Shown here: positions 10,399 through 19,598 of the stretch, piece by piece | How the letters are laid out: each line of letters begins with the position of its first letter | Position numbering within the stretch: the stretch's first letter is position 1 | Origin: Fistulifera solaris | Taxonomy: Eukaryota; Bacillariophyta; Bacillariophyceae; Naviculales; Stauroneidaceae | Direction of reading: 5' to 3' | Assembly: GCA_030295235.1 (NCBI GenBank) | Contig: AP026162.1 | Span: 1,054,001 to 1,118,000 of the forward strand | DNA: 64,000 nt | Translations under genes and position numbers: made by a program | Notes under the pieces: generated by a model | Told to the model about the DNA's origin: nothing | Seen by the model: the letters and a program-made list of their open reading frames with translations, nothing else | Database searches by the model: none

Positions 10399-12270
10399 TT
10401 ATCGGCCACTTGATCGACGTTTTCTCGGAAGAACACCAGGCCTATCGCTATCTTCTTGTTCCCCTAATTCCGGCAGCTCCCGAGGAATACCACCTGGGGA
10501 ACTTAGACCTGTGTTCAGAGGTGGAAGCGGAAAGCTTAAATCAGATCTGGTAAACGGCCCACTCAGTACATATCCCGGACTAAAATTAGATGGAATGTGA
10601 CCGGAAGGCGACATAAAGAAGTTTGGCGGTAAAAAGCCTTTCGACGAAGGCGATTGTAAGGGCATGTTAAGGAAATCGTAGTGCATGTGAGAAGGCGATT
10701 GGGGTCGACTAGGGCTGGAAGCGATACGAGGCGTCTCTGGTGGCCCGGACCTGGGAATGTCATATCCCGGGTAGGGTTGCTGATAGTAGTACTCGCCAGG
10801 ATGAGCTCTGCCGTGCGATGCAACTGGTGTAGGGTGCTCAGAATATGGTACATCATTCCGCATTCGCTCTGGCGTAGCCCGATTTTTCACTGGGGTACTT
10901 TCGTGACGACCAAGTTCATCAAACCGAGAAGGCATGCGAGGCGTTTGACTCCATCCCTGGGCGTAAGGATATCCAGTATGCTGGCGAGACTCTTGCGCGA
11001 TATCAGCGTGGGTGCGCTTTTCGTGAGGAACGGCCTTTTCATCTTTACTCCGATCGCTGGTCTTAGATTTTGCAACTGCACGGTTACTTCGAGTTGGAGT
11101 CGGTAACGGTTCAGGTTCAGTAGTAACAGCTGATTTGGAGTCTCGCAAGTCGTTGCCACTATCAGTGGGGAGTACTAACGGCCGGATAAGGTAGACATTG
11201 ATAGGTCCACCAGACGCATTCTCTCCCGAACCAGGTTTGCGATCCGCACTATTCAAGAACATCTGGTAACGACGAGAACCTGGCGCTATACCTTGATCTG
11301 GATCTGGTACCTCCAAATTCGTTCCAATCGGAGCCTTGATACCGATGATAGTGTCGTCGCCGTACATATCCAAGCGCGTGATATCAGAGTATCGAATGTA
11401 CATGTTTTTCTGCTGCTGATCTTCAACTTGCTTCGATCCCGGTGGCGCCTTCGTGGAGATATCGATTGCTCGCTCTCTAACAATGTTGAGCATATGGTCA
11501 AGCTGCTGCTCCTCCCTGTTCAGCAGCTGCAATTTTACTCTTCAAAAAAATCATCAGTCCTTCACCACCAACATCTCCCGATTCAAGGGAAACCTCTGGT
11601 CCCATGTTAGATATAGAATTCGAGCAGGAAAGGCCGACATCAGGGTGGTCGTTCCAAGCAACATAATTTTTCCCTTCCTTTTCAAGAGACCAATTCCTTC
11701 AAGAACGTTGGTGATGTCGTATATGCGGCGTTTCTGCACACCTAAGTCTTTCACCGCTTGGTTCAAGTCCAAGGTAGAAGACGGTGCCGTTCGTAGAATA
11801 TGTACAAACTTCTTCGTCAAAAGTCCCAGAGACGAGTCGTATCTTGATTGTCCCAACGACGACGGGGTGCCCATTCGCTCCGAGTCCGCAGGACTTGTGC
11901 GATAGAATAAAGAGGAATCCGGCGTCGAGCCCAAAGTAGAAGGTGTACCTTCTATAAGTTGACGAGTCGGAGTAAAGATTTCCATCGGGGTTGAAGCCAT
12001 CGATGAGGGCGGATAAAGGTCACATGAAATGTGCGAGGGAGAGTGAATCAAAGGAAGGTTCATACAAGAAAGCGGAGAAAAAGGTAGTTCCAAAGGCGTT
12101 GAAGGTCGGGGAGATACGAGGGGATGGTGATCAAATGCATGGGAGAAAGTCGGATTAATGTAGTGAGTAGACCCGGTCAAAATGAAGCATTTGGTCGTTT
12201 CAATCGAGGATCGTTCACAGTCCAAAGAGTTCGGAGGCGGGTAATCAGAGTCGCGGTCAGCGGGATACAT
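10399..12270 (-). CDS. E2F: E2F-family transcription factor
   Basis: The likely start is the ATG at 12270 (MYPADRD); an in-frame TGA lies 13 codons upstream. After a Pro/Ser-rich N-terminus comes the E2F winged-helix: [16 protein letters not shown], then [18 protein letters not shown], then KRKGKN. This is the DNA-contacting RRxYD signature of E2F proper, which binds with a DP partner. Next come a leucine-zipper-like heptad ([15 protein letters not shown]) and the marked-box-like region ending [18 protein letters not shown] and INVYLIRP. The long tail is rich in Pro, Tyr, Ser and Gly and ends in a basic PRKRRSS. Two frame breaks occur: at the T5 run 11667-11671 (one base missing) and near 11533-11548 (one extra base, or an unrecognised intron edge). 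The expected role is control of G1/S genes. I see no classic Rb-binding motif with confidence. Confidence 0.8.
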
Positions 12271-12279
12271 TATAAGCAA

Positions 12280-12765
12280 TAAAGAAGAGAAGTGAAGAAG
12301 GATGTGTCAGATTTGAGAGGAAACAAAACAATCATAGCCAACGAGATCACATTTTGTGTCCAACGCAAAGACGTCGCATGAAGTAAGTCCAGCAAGTTGA
12401 TTCATTCTCATTCCAATAGACATGCAGCAGTAGAGTTAGACTTCTATCAATCGGTTTGCCTCCCTTCCGTTTCCCCCAGTGTTAAGAAAGTTGACTAGCC
12501 CGGACGCTTTAGTGCAAGAACGAAAAGAAGCAATGAACGGCAAAAATGCAGTCTCGTTAACGAGTGCCGCTTCGACATGGGTTCGTATACAGACAAAAAT
12601 TTGGCGCGACAAGCGTTCCATAAGGAATTATTTAGAGCGAAATTTTGCCCGCGAGCAGGAAAAACAGTACCCAAGGAATTTAAAATCGAATACATAGGAA
12701 AACACGCGATACAATAGAGTGCGCACAAGCCTCTTCAAATGTCTCAACGGAAAAGTCCCAACTTT
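12280..12765. other. Intergenic stretch upstream of E2F
   Basis: No supported gene. It is either the E2F promoter or, if the GTGAGT at 12785 is used, an intron of the small upstream gene. A pyrimidine-rich run precedes the E2F ATG but has no AG acceptor. Confidence 0.35.
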
Positions 12766-13182
12766 TTAGCCACGGAAAAACTCACCTGGTCGTCTTTGAC
12801 TCCGCAATGGGGAAAGCGTCCCTGTTCCCCCCGTAAATGTGCGCCTTTTGACGGATGTTGGCGGAGATCCGTAAGGAAATGCAGCGGCTGACTCGGGTGT
12901 TACCTGTTGCGAATGCGCTCTCAACGGCTCCCCTATTTGGTGATGCATTGGACCAGGAGGCATTGACGTAGCACCATGCGGGTGAGGATATGTTGCGTGT
13001 CGTCCTAAATGCGATGGAGATCCTTGCGGATATGAATAGTCATACACAGGGGGATACATTGGAGCCTGAGGTTGACGTGCCATAGGCGGGGAGCCATAAT
13101 AAGGCTGAGGTGCAGCTGATGTAGACCCATCCTGCGGCTCACGTGCGGTTCGTTTTCTCGGTGAAATCTTCTTCTCTGACAT
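12766..13182 (-). CDS. Small basic, Pro/Tyr-rich protein, possibly a first exon
   Basis: 138 codons starting MSEKKISPRKRTAREP, with a nuclear-localisation-like basic start, then low-complexity Pro, Tyr, Gly and His and a Ser/Arg-rich end (TLSPLRSQRRPG). The composition is close to the tail of the neighbouring E2F protein. A good splice donor (CCAG|GTGAGT, exon edge at 12786) lies just before the stop, so this may be the first exon of a longer transcript. I could not find a convincing acceptor, and E2F itself has an in-frame stop just upstream of its ATG with no AG between. Function unknown. Confidence 0.5.
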   Translation of the reverse strand: MSEKKISPRKRTAREPQDGSTSAAPQPYYGSPPMARQPQAPMYPPVYDYSYPQGSPSHLGRHATYPHPHGATSMPPGPMHHQIGEPLRAHSQQVTPESAAAFPYGSPPTSVKRRTFTGGTGTLSPLRSQRRPGEFFRG

Positions 13183-13940
13183 TTTATAAACAACAAATCA
13201 ATCAAGAAAAAAACGTCTTCGCTCTTAGTAAGAGTGCAGCAAGCTGGGTTCGATAAAGCCTTTGCTCCTGGCAAGCATGAAGCTTGCAGGCATTATGAAC
13301 GACGAATGAGGGAGACCGTTCGGCTGCGTTTGCTCCGACGGACCCAGAGAAAACGGCCCCGGCGTCAGATGGCCAAAAATTCAGTCTACTTAATTTCTGA
13401 TACACATTGAGATCTTACTGAATTTTTTCCTATATACATAGTTAATGTAGTATCCCATCAAATAACTGTCCGACGCGAAGGACATGGTCTTTATTATGAT
13501 CTGAAAGTCCCCAACGGCAACGCGCGACGCCGTTTACGGAAAGGGGGAGCCATGGCGGGAGTCCCATGTGCGTTCCGTGTTTGCAATTAAGTCGCAAAGG
13601 AACTTTAGTAACTAGCTAGAGCCACACCTTGGCTCTATAGCGAAACGAAAAGTTGTTACACGACCTGTTTGAATAGTTGATGCTTCAATGGCAAGTGCGC
13701 TCCAACTACACTGGACACGACCAAATTGGAAGTAGCTAGAATCATCTGAACAACTTGTGTGATGATTTGCATTATCTGTAGTGTCGGAGTTGATTCATTG
13801 CTAGAATCCAGCGATTATTATAAGACATACAGGTCAGTCACTTCGGTAATTGAATATACGCCAGACAGGAGCCGCGGAAAGCAAAACATTTGTATAAAGG
13901 AATAGCTACGCATTAGCATGTCAATCGCACGTTGTAAATC
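13183..13940. other. Intergenic stretch, 758 bp
   Basis: No recognisable gene or repeat. It separates the small Pro/Tyr-rich gene from the Tudor-like gene; both are on the minus strand. Confidence 0.4.
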
Positions 13941-15305
13941 TTAGCCAACGCGAGCTTTCTTGTTAGGCCTGTACTCCTCCTCGGACAAGATGCATTCTTT
14001 GAGCTCGTACTCCTCTAAATCTACAAACTCAATGAGCACACTGGCATACGGATGGTGTGTCGGCTCGTCATTGAACACCACATGATAAAGAGAAGCCGGC
14101 TTTCCCGTCTTTTCTGAAACAAAGCCTGGCTCTCCCGCCTTATCAACATCGGTTTCACTGATCCAACCCACCACTTCACCAATTTGCTCTACGGCAACTT
14201 TCCTTCTCGCAGATGCTTTATGTTCCGTGACCCATCGCACAAACTTGCCCAGATATTCGCTGCCGACGGTTCTCCACGGGGGATCTTCTTCCGTCAGACT
14301 GTCCTTACTCGGCTTATCGGACTTGTTGTTAAAAGCCTGTAATGCTGCCTTCTTACTCTTATAAACGGTGCCATCCGGTCCGATGATTTTCCATCGGTTT
14401 CCCCCTTGCGAAAAGGCTTGCCATGTTTCATCAAATCCATTACTCGCGGCTGTTTTGTGAGGATCTTCGTCGTTCATTCTCGGGCGAATCGAACTTTCGG
14501 CAACACCGGATTGCTTTGAGCTGTCCGAACTGTAGAATACCTGGTAGCGAAATCCATCGACCTTATGTTCGTTCCTGCGCAAAATCTTCGCGTCCCACCA
14601 TTCCCCTTCGTACAGAACCTCTACCTTATCACCCACATCAAATCGAGCTGATCGCGGTAACATGTGACCGCCCTTAAAATCGAATGGAGTCGGTGCCGGA
14701 CCCGATTGTTCGGGATCTTCGTGAATGGCTTCCTTTTCCATCCAGATTAGAGCCGCTCGCGTGGCAGCCGCATGATGGTACCACATGTCACAGTCTGTGC
14801 CCGGTTTTCCAGCGTAAATCCGATCTACAATGACTTTCACCATTCGTCCTGGTTGTGTTTGAACTGCAGGGATATCACTAGTGCTGGTCGGCTCGTCCCG
14901 CGCAATACTTTCTTTTCGACCTTGCACGGGTTTGCTTGATTCATCGACGTGCGAGGTTGCTCGTTCATTGTCATTTACGTCGAATTTGATTGTAGAATCC
15001 TTCTCCGTTGCTGGAACCGTATCCCCTTTGTCTTCATCCGCTCGAACATCTTCCTTTTTGATCTGACTATTCCCAGGCTCTGCCTCTTGCGATGCAACAT
15101 TCATTTCGGTAGGACTCGTTTCCTCGTTTTCTTTCCTTACAACTGTTTCGTTGTACTCCATCTCTTCCATGGTACGCACCACTCGCCAACCTGCCGGATA
15201 GCCCAATGCCGCCGCCAACTGTTGCGCGCGGAGATCCGTTGGCGTCGGCTTGGCGGCCCATAGGGCATGTCCCATGATGTTGAGCACAGTTTGATCCGAC
15301 GCCAT
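13941..15305 (-). CDS. Nuclear-type protein with a Tudor-like domain
   Basis: A single intact frame of 454 residues starting MASDQTVLNIM at 15305. Residues 1-45 and 155-200 look folded (MVKVIVDRIYAGKPGTDCD and ATRAALIWMEKE); residues 50-150 are acidic and Ser/Thr-rich. Residues 220-276 match a Tudor/Agenet-like barrel: FDVGDKVEVLYEGEWWDAKI, followed by a YQVFYSSDSS strand. A short WKIIGPDGTVYKSKKAALQ segment, reminiscent of MBD-like folds, follows near residue 300. The basic tail ends RPNKKARVG. Such barrels usually read methylated Lys or Arg, so a chromatin role is plausible but is only inference. I do not recognise an orthologue outside stramenopiles. A TACCTGGTA motif occurs inside the coding sequence at 14538. 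Confidence 0.75.
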   Translation of the reverse strand: MASDQTVLNIMGHALWAAKPTPTDLRAQQLAAALGYPAGWRVVRTMEEMEYNETVVRKENEETSPTEMNVASQEAEPGNSQIKKEDVRADEDKGDTVPATEKDSTIKFDVNDNERATSHVDESSKPVQGRKESIARDEPTSTSDIPAVQTQPGRMVKVIVDRIYAGKPGTDCDMWYHHAAATRAALIWMEKEAIHEDPEQSGPAPTPFDFKGGHMLPRSARFDVGDKVEVLYEGEWWDAKILRRNEHKVDGFRYQVFYSSDSSKQSGVAESSIRPRMNDEDPHKTAASNGFDETWQAFSQGGNRWKIIGPDGTVYKSKKAALQAFNNKSDKPSKDSLTEEDPPWRTVGSEYLGKFVRWVTEHKASARRKVAVEQIGEVVGWISETDVDKAGEPGFVSEKTGKPASLYHVVFNDEPTHHPYASVLIEFVDLEEYELKECILSEEEYRPNKKARVG

Positions 15306-15642
15306 GATTATCGGGGTACGGGTTGGATATAAGACAAAATCTCACGAGAACTATGTCTTTTCTGGTAATAATGTTAGCGTCAAAGGATTGGCTTTGGTTT
15401 GTCGGTGTACAAGAAGAATAACAACAAAGACAAAAGTCGAGTTGCGTTTTTATAAGCGGCAATGGCTTCACAGCGAGAACCCGGATGTTAGATATTTCGA
15501 CGCTATCCATTTATCGAGTATGTTTGACTGCAATGCTACAGAGATATGAAATAATAACATAGCTCATTAACACTAATAAAAGTTGTTCACAATCAATTCG
15601 AAACCAAAACGTAGAAAGGAGCAAAGATACAATGCTTCGAAT

Positions 15643-15686
15643 ATCTACGTGACATTCACGTAGGCCCTGTAGGAATTTTATCGATG
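15643..15686 (+). repeat. Palindromic CTACGTGA/TCACGTAG block, copy 1
   Basis: Reads TCTACGTGACATTCACGTAG, then GGCCCTGTAGGAATTTTATC. The first 20 bases form an inverted repeat whose arms hold ACGT cores. Nearly the same block recurs 216 bp downstream. Confidence 0.75.
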
Positions 15687-15858
15687 TAGGCAGCAACCGG
15701 TACTTTTCGAATTCGACCTCATCAATTCTCGGGTCCGACAGCGACAAAATTCATCGAAACATACATCAACGTATCTTCATATCTATCATAAGCAAGAATC
15801 GACACGGAATCGGAACACCAAACATCAAAGAGACAACAGATGCAACTATGAAAATAAT

Positions 15859-15901
15859 GTCTACGTGAATTTCACGTAGGCCCCGTAGGGAAATTTATCG
15901 A
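15859..15901 (+). repeat. Palindromic CTACGTGA/TCACGTAG block, copy 2
   Basis: Reads TCTACGTGAATTTCACGTAG, then GGCCCCGTAGGGAAATTTAT. It differs from copy 1 by a few bases and lies 199 bp upstream of the RPN6 start codon. Confidence 0.75.
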
Positions 15902-16099
15902 CAAAGGGGGTACCCGGAGTTTAGGCCTACACTTTTTGATAATCTCGTCGGATAGGTACTTGACTATGGAAAGACGTGTGAGAAATCTTTGCCATTCTGT
16001 GACATTCCGCTGTTTTGTCCGTTTTCGTTTTGACTATGACATTATACGCTCTTATCATTGCATCGTTCTATCCAACAACAAATTGACTATCATTGAGAA

Positions 16100-17500
16100 A
16101 TGACGGACGCTATGGAAGTCGATCACGTGGAAGTAACCATCGGTGCAGAAGAGGACGAAGAAGATGTCACCGTTCTTGAAGATGCACTGAAACAAGCAGA
16201 CGAACTTCCGGTCGGTAGCGGTCAAATCCCTTATTTTCTGAAAGTCATTGAGAATAATGAGTTGACAGGTCCAAAAGCCTCTCAACTTAAAGAACGTGCT
16301 GTTTATGATCTGACACGGGCTTATTGCGCTGCACAGCAGTACGACCAAGTCGTAGAATTCGTTACAGGAGCATCGGGCCAGGCCTTTCTTTCGACCATCA
16401 CCAAGGCAAAAACCGCAAAGGTCGTCCGACAACTTCTGGATATTGTGTGCACGGCTGCACCGGAAGCGCATACTATGCAGGAATCTGTAGCTCGCAGTAT
16501 CATTCAATGGACGGAACAGGAAAAACGCTCTTTTTTACGACAACGTGTCGAAGCCAAATTGGCGAGCATTCTCTTTGTGCAGCACAAATACGTTGAAGCG
16601 CTGGAGATTTGCGATCGCTTGTTGCATGAATTGAAGAAATTGGACGACAAGCAGTTGTTGGTAGAAACACACCTGCTGGAAAGCAAAGTGCACTTTGCGT
16701 TGCGAAACTTGCCGAAGGCCAAGGCGGCGTTGACAGCCAGTCGCACGGCGGCCAACGCCATCTACGTCACTCCTCGTTTGCAAGCAGATATCGATAGTAT
16801 GTCGGGGACTATTCACACAGAAGAGGACGACTACAACACAGCACACTCGTATTTCTTGGAGGCGTTCGAGCAGTTGGATCAAATGAATAACGACGAAGAA
16901 GCTATCATTGCTCTCAAATACATGATGCTTTGTCGTATTCTCGACTCACTTCGTAAAGCGTTGTTTTTGTCCTCCTCTGGAAATGTCGGAATCAAGAGCA
17001 AAGACGAAAGCGTTGACTTGTCGGGTCTTTTGACCAGTAAGCAAGCTATCAAGTATGCTGGAAGTGAAATTCAAGCCATGTCCGCCGTTGCGAAAGCCGC
17101 TTCGAATCGAAATTTAAAAGAGTTTCAAGAGGTGCTGGAACAATATTCGTCAGAATTGCTGGGCGATTTACTGATCAAGCATCATTTGCATGTGCTGCGA
17201 GAACAGCTGCTCGAATCGAACTTGATTCGCATCATCGAACCGTACAGTTGCGTGGAATTATCACACATTGCTTCACTTATTGAGATGCCGGTTGTCGTGG
17301 TAGAAAAGAAGTTGTCGCAAATGATTCTTGACGGAAAACTGCACGGAATTTTGGATCAAGGAAAGGGACAACTTGTTGTTTACGAGGAATCCGAGAAAGA
17401 TCGTGCTATGGAGAAAGGTTTGCAGGTCATAGCAAACATGGATGCGGTCGTGACGTCCTTATTTGAGCGAAGTCAAGCACTGAGAACCGTCATGATGTAG
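16100..17500 (+). CDS. RPN6: 26S proteasome lid subunit RPN6 (PSMD11)
   Basis: One intact frame of 466 residues, close to the 420-430 usual for the family plus an acidic N-terminal extension. RPN6 is a PCI-domain subunit of the 19S lid that clamps the lid to the 20S core and base. Diagnostic stretches are LPKAKAALTASRTAANAIY, the TPR-like helices around YNTAHSYFLEAFEQLDQMN and the PCI winged helix LIRIIEPYSCVELSHIASLI. They are followed by KKLSQMILDGKLHGILDQG. The C-terminus (VVTSLFERSQALRT) gives the helix used in lid assembly. The start ATG at 16100 matches the family's N-terminal position. Two palindromic blocks lie upstream. No intron or frame break is seen. Confidence 0.93.
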   Translation: MTDAMEVDHVEVTIGAEEDEEDVTVLEDALKQADELPVGSGQIPYFLKVIENNELTGPKASQLKERAVYDLTRAYCAAQQYDQVVEFVTGASGQAFLSTITKAKTAKVVRQLLDIVCTAAPEAHTMQESVARSIIQWTEQEKRSFLRQRVEAKLASILFVQHKYVEALEICDRLLHELKKLDDKQLLVETHLLESKVHFALRNLPKAKAALTASRTAANAIYVTPRLQADIDSMSGTIHTEEDDYNTAHSYFLEAFEQLDQMNNDEEAIIALKYMMLCRILDSLRKALFLSSSGNVGIKSKDESVDLSGLLTSKQAIKYAGSEIQAMSAVAKAASNRNLKEFQEVLEQYSSELLGDLLIKHHLHVLREQLLESNLIRIIEPYSCVELSHIASLIEMPVVVVEKKLSQMILDGKLHGILDQGKGQLVVYEESEKDRAMEKGLQVIANMDAVVTSLFERSQALRTVMM

Positions 17501-17833
17501 ATGCCATTCTATTAAGTCTTTTATTACCCTATAATCGTCATCGCACTGGCTTGGTTAGATAGATTAGAGTACGTTAAGCTGTGTTTCACAATTCGCTACA
17601 TCTAAAATTCTAGTCAAATAATAGCCTTGCAAATCGCGGGTTCTTACTGCATTTCAGTCATGAATCAAAAGTCAAGAATCATCAATTTGTAATCAAATCA
17701 GAATACAAATCCATGGCGCGCGTCCATTTCTTTATGGAGCTCCGCATGTGTTTTGTATTATTTCGCCTGCAACTACAGTATCTTGGGGCAGTTTCTCATG
17801 AATCCGCAGCTCGTCTTAACACGTGAGGAGTAA
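17501..17833. other. Intergenic stretch after RPN6
   Basis: 333 bp of AT-rich sequence without a recognisable gene. It probably holds the RPN6 3' end. Confidence 0.4.
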
Positions 17834-18043
17834 AAAATGTGGGGACGTTATGTTTTCACACTACCAGAAAATGTGGGAATGTGTTTTTCAAGTTACCAGA
17901 AAATGTGGGAACGGGGTGTTTCCACATACCAGAAAATGTGGGAAAGTGGCGTTTTCAAGCTACCAGAAAATGTGGGAATGTGTTATTTTCACGCTACCAG
18001 AAAATATGGGTACTTGGTGTTGACGTTACCAGAAAATGTGGGC
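17834..18043 (+). repeat. Seven-copy minisatellite, 32-36 bp unit
   Basis: Seven tandem copies of a unit that starts AAAATGTGGGAATG and ends near TTTTCACGYTACCAG, with variable middle bases. The unit changes length slightly between copies, so it is not a coding repeat. It lies about 180 bp upstream of the CS-domain gene's start codon and shares its core with the copies at 405-500. Confidence 0.9.
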
Positions 18044-18224
18044 ATCGCGCGCAACCGCGCGACCAATCACAAAGCTCCACCCTCATCCCTCCGCACCCAC
18101 ATCCACCACACCTTCTTGCGAACAGAAAAACGCATCCGATGATGGCTTTATTCCGAAAAGAACCAAGAGCTTGTCCTTATCACATCCATTGCAACCAATC
18201 GCTGCTGTGTACAATCATCTTTCA

Positions 18225-19295
18225 ATGATCATGTCAATAATAGTTGCCTGGTTTTCGTTCTGGTGCCTCTGGCCGGTGTATGAAGTCGTACCATTTGTAA
18301 TCAGTCCGCGAGCTGTACGTCGCACGCCAACCCGGGGTATTGTACTTTTCGGAGGTCGAGGAATAGCATCCGGCTATCGGTGGAAGGAGGAAGCTTTTGA
18401 AATTGATGTGACGGTTCAAGTACCGAAAGAGACAAGAGCAAAAGATATAATATTCCGGCCTACCGTCAATTCGATCGATTTGCGTTTGAAAGGGGACGAC
18501 GCGCCTGTTTTACTGGACGGATCGAGGACGCTGAGAGGGCGTGTGAATTTAGATGGGACGTATTGGGTCATTTCGGACTCTGAAGACAAAGATGACGCCT
18601 TTCGAGAAGTGACTGTAACAATTGAGAAGCTTATTCGAACACCACAAGACGATTTTGAGGTCGTGGAGTACGACTGGAAGGGTGTTTATGCCAACGATAC
18701 CGAAGAAGTGTTAGAGCGAACATATGACGAGCCAGAAGAACTTAACGTTAGAGAATACGCGGCGAGTTTGGGAGTGGACATAGATAACATCAACATGTCG
18801 ATGGTCGACAAGACGATGTTTTCTACGGGAATGAACATTACAAAGAATAGCCTCGACGAACTCAACAAGGCTGGATTGATAAAAGAAATAACGCAACAAG
18901 CGGATGGTACAGAATACGAGATCGATGACGAAGGGAATGCCGTAAAGTTTTCAATGTTTGGCGACAGCAGCGATGACGACGAAAGGGATAGCTTTACGCA
19001 AAGCGCCCCAGCGCCAATCCCGTTCTTGGATACAGATTCTCCCTGGCATTCCGCGGTAAAAGTCGATGATACAACGAACCAAACCTACGTGAAGCAGACT
19101 CGGCAATTTACAAGGAGTGCTTTCGCTCAGGATAGTGTCAAAGATCCTGACGACCTGAAGACAAACGTGGCCGACGCCAGAGACCCGATTGATAACTTGA
19201 CCGTAAAAAAGACTGAAAGAAATTTTGAAATCACAAGGACTCAAAGTTACTGGAACGAAGAAGGAATTGCAAGACCGATTAAGGCAGCAGGTTAA
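18225..19295 (+). CDS. Secretory-pathway protein with a CS (p23/NudC-like) domain
   Basis: I start at the ATG at 18225, after the minisatellite, because it opens a signal peptide (MIMSIIVAWFSFWCLWPVY). The result is 356 residues. Residues roughly 50-140 form a CS domain: YRWKEEAFEIDVTVQVPKET, a middle strand RPTVNSIDLRLKG and a final WVISDSEDKDDAFREVTVTI. CS domains are Hsp90-cochaperone-like folds, and finding one behind a signal peptide is uncommon. The rest is acidic and probably disordered, ending RNFEITRTQSYWNEEG. A plastid route is possible in diatoms, but I see no clear xSAFxP motif at the cleavage site. The molecular role is unknown. Confidence 0.75.
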   Translation: MIMSIIVAWFSFWCLWPVYEVVPFVISPRAVRRTPTRGIVLFGGRGIASGYRWKEEAFEIDVTVQVPKETRAKDIIFRPTVNSIDLRLKGDDAPVLLDGSRTLRGRVNLDGTYWVISDSEDKDDAFREVTVTIEKLIRTPQDDFEVVEYDWKGVYANDTEEVLERTYDEPEELNVREYAASLGVDIDNINMSMVDKTMFSTGMNITKNSLDELNKAGLIKEITQQADGTEYEIDDEGNAVKFSMFGDSSDDDERDSFTQSAPAPIPFLDTDSPWHSAVKVDDTTNQTYVKQTRQFTRSAFAQDSVKDPDDLKTNVADARDPIDNLTVKKTERNFEITRTQSYWNEEGIARPIKAAG

Positions 19296-19598
19296 TTCAC
19301 TTCTTCAAGGGAAGCAAGAGAATGAGTAGTTAGTTTGGTGGAGCAGAATAGTGACTTGCAATGTTATTGTGCTATTCTGATTGTTGAGCTATTTCAGATA
19401 ACGATAAAGTAATTTTCTTTTCTATTTCGTCTTGCTGAAAGCCTAATAGATCCTAGATTTTTGGCTAACGACCGACAGACAGATTTCTCGCGGCGCCTTT
19501 TATCAACCCCGTCAAAACTACATGCACAAAATTTCGGCTCATTGCATCGAGGGGTTTACAATCAAAGTTCAGATAAGCATAATCTAAATACATCGACT
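19296..19598. promoter_or_regulatory. Region between the CS-domain and MRG genes
   Basis: 303 bp between genes on the same strand. The frame of the MRG gene is open upstream to 19461, but no ATG occurs there, so I treat this as 5' UTR and promoter. Confidence 0.4.

Larger units (their letters stand above)
15306..16099. promoter_or_regulatory. Divergent intergenic region with two copies of a palindrome
   Basis: 794 bp between the Tudor-like gene (minus) and RPN6 (plus). It contains two copies of a 43-bp block built on a CTACGTGA...TCACGTAG palindrome, at 15643 and 15859. No gene is supported. Confidence 0.5.

Noticed and set aside
19461-19598. N-terminal extension of the MRG gene
   Set aside because: The frame is open but starts at TTG with no ATG before 19599, and the residues look like UTR.
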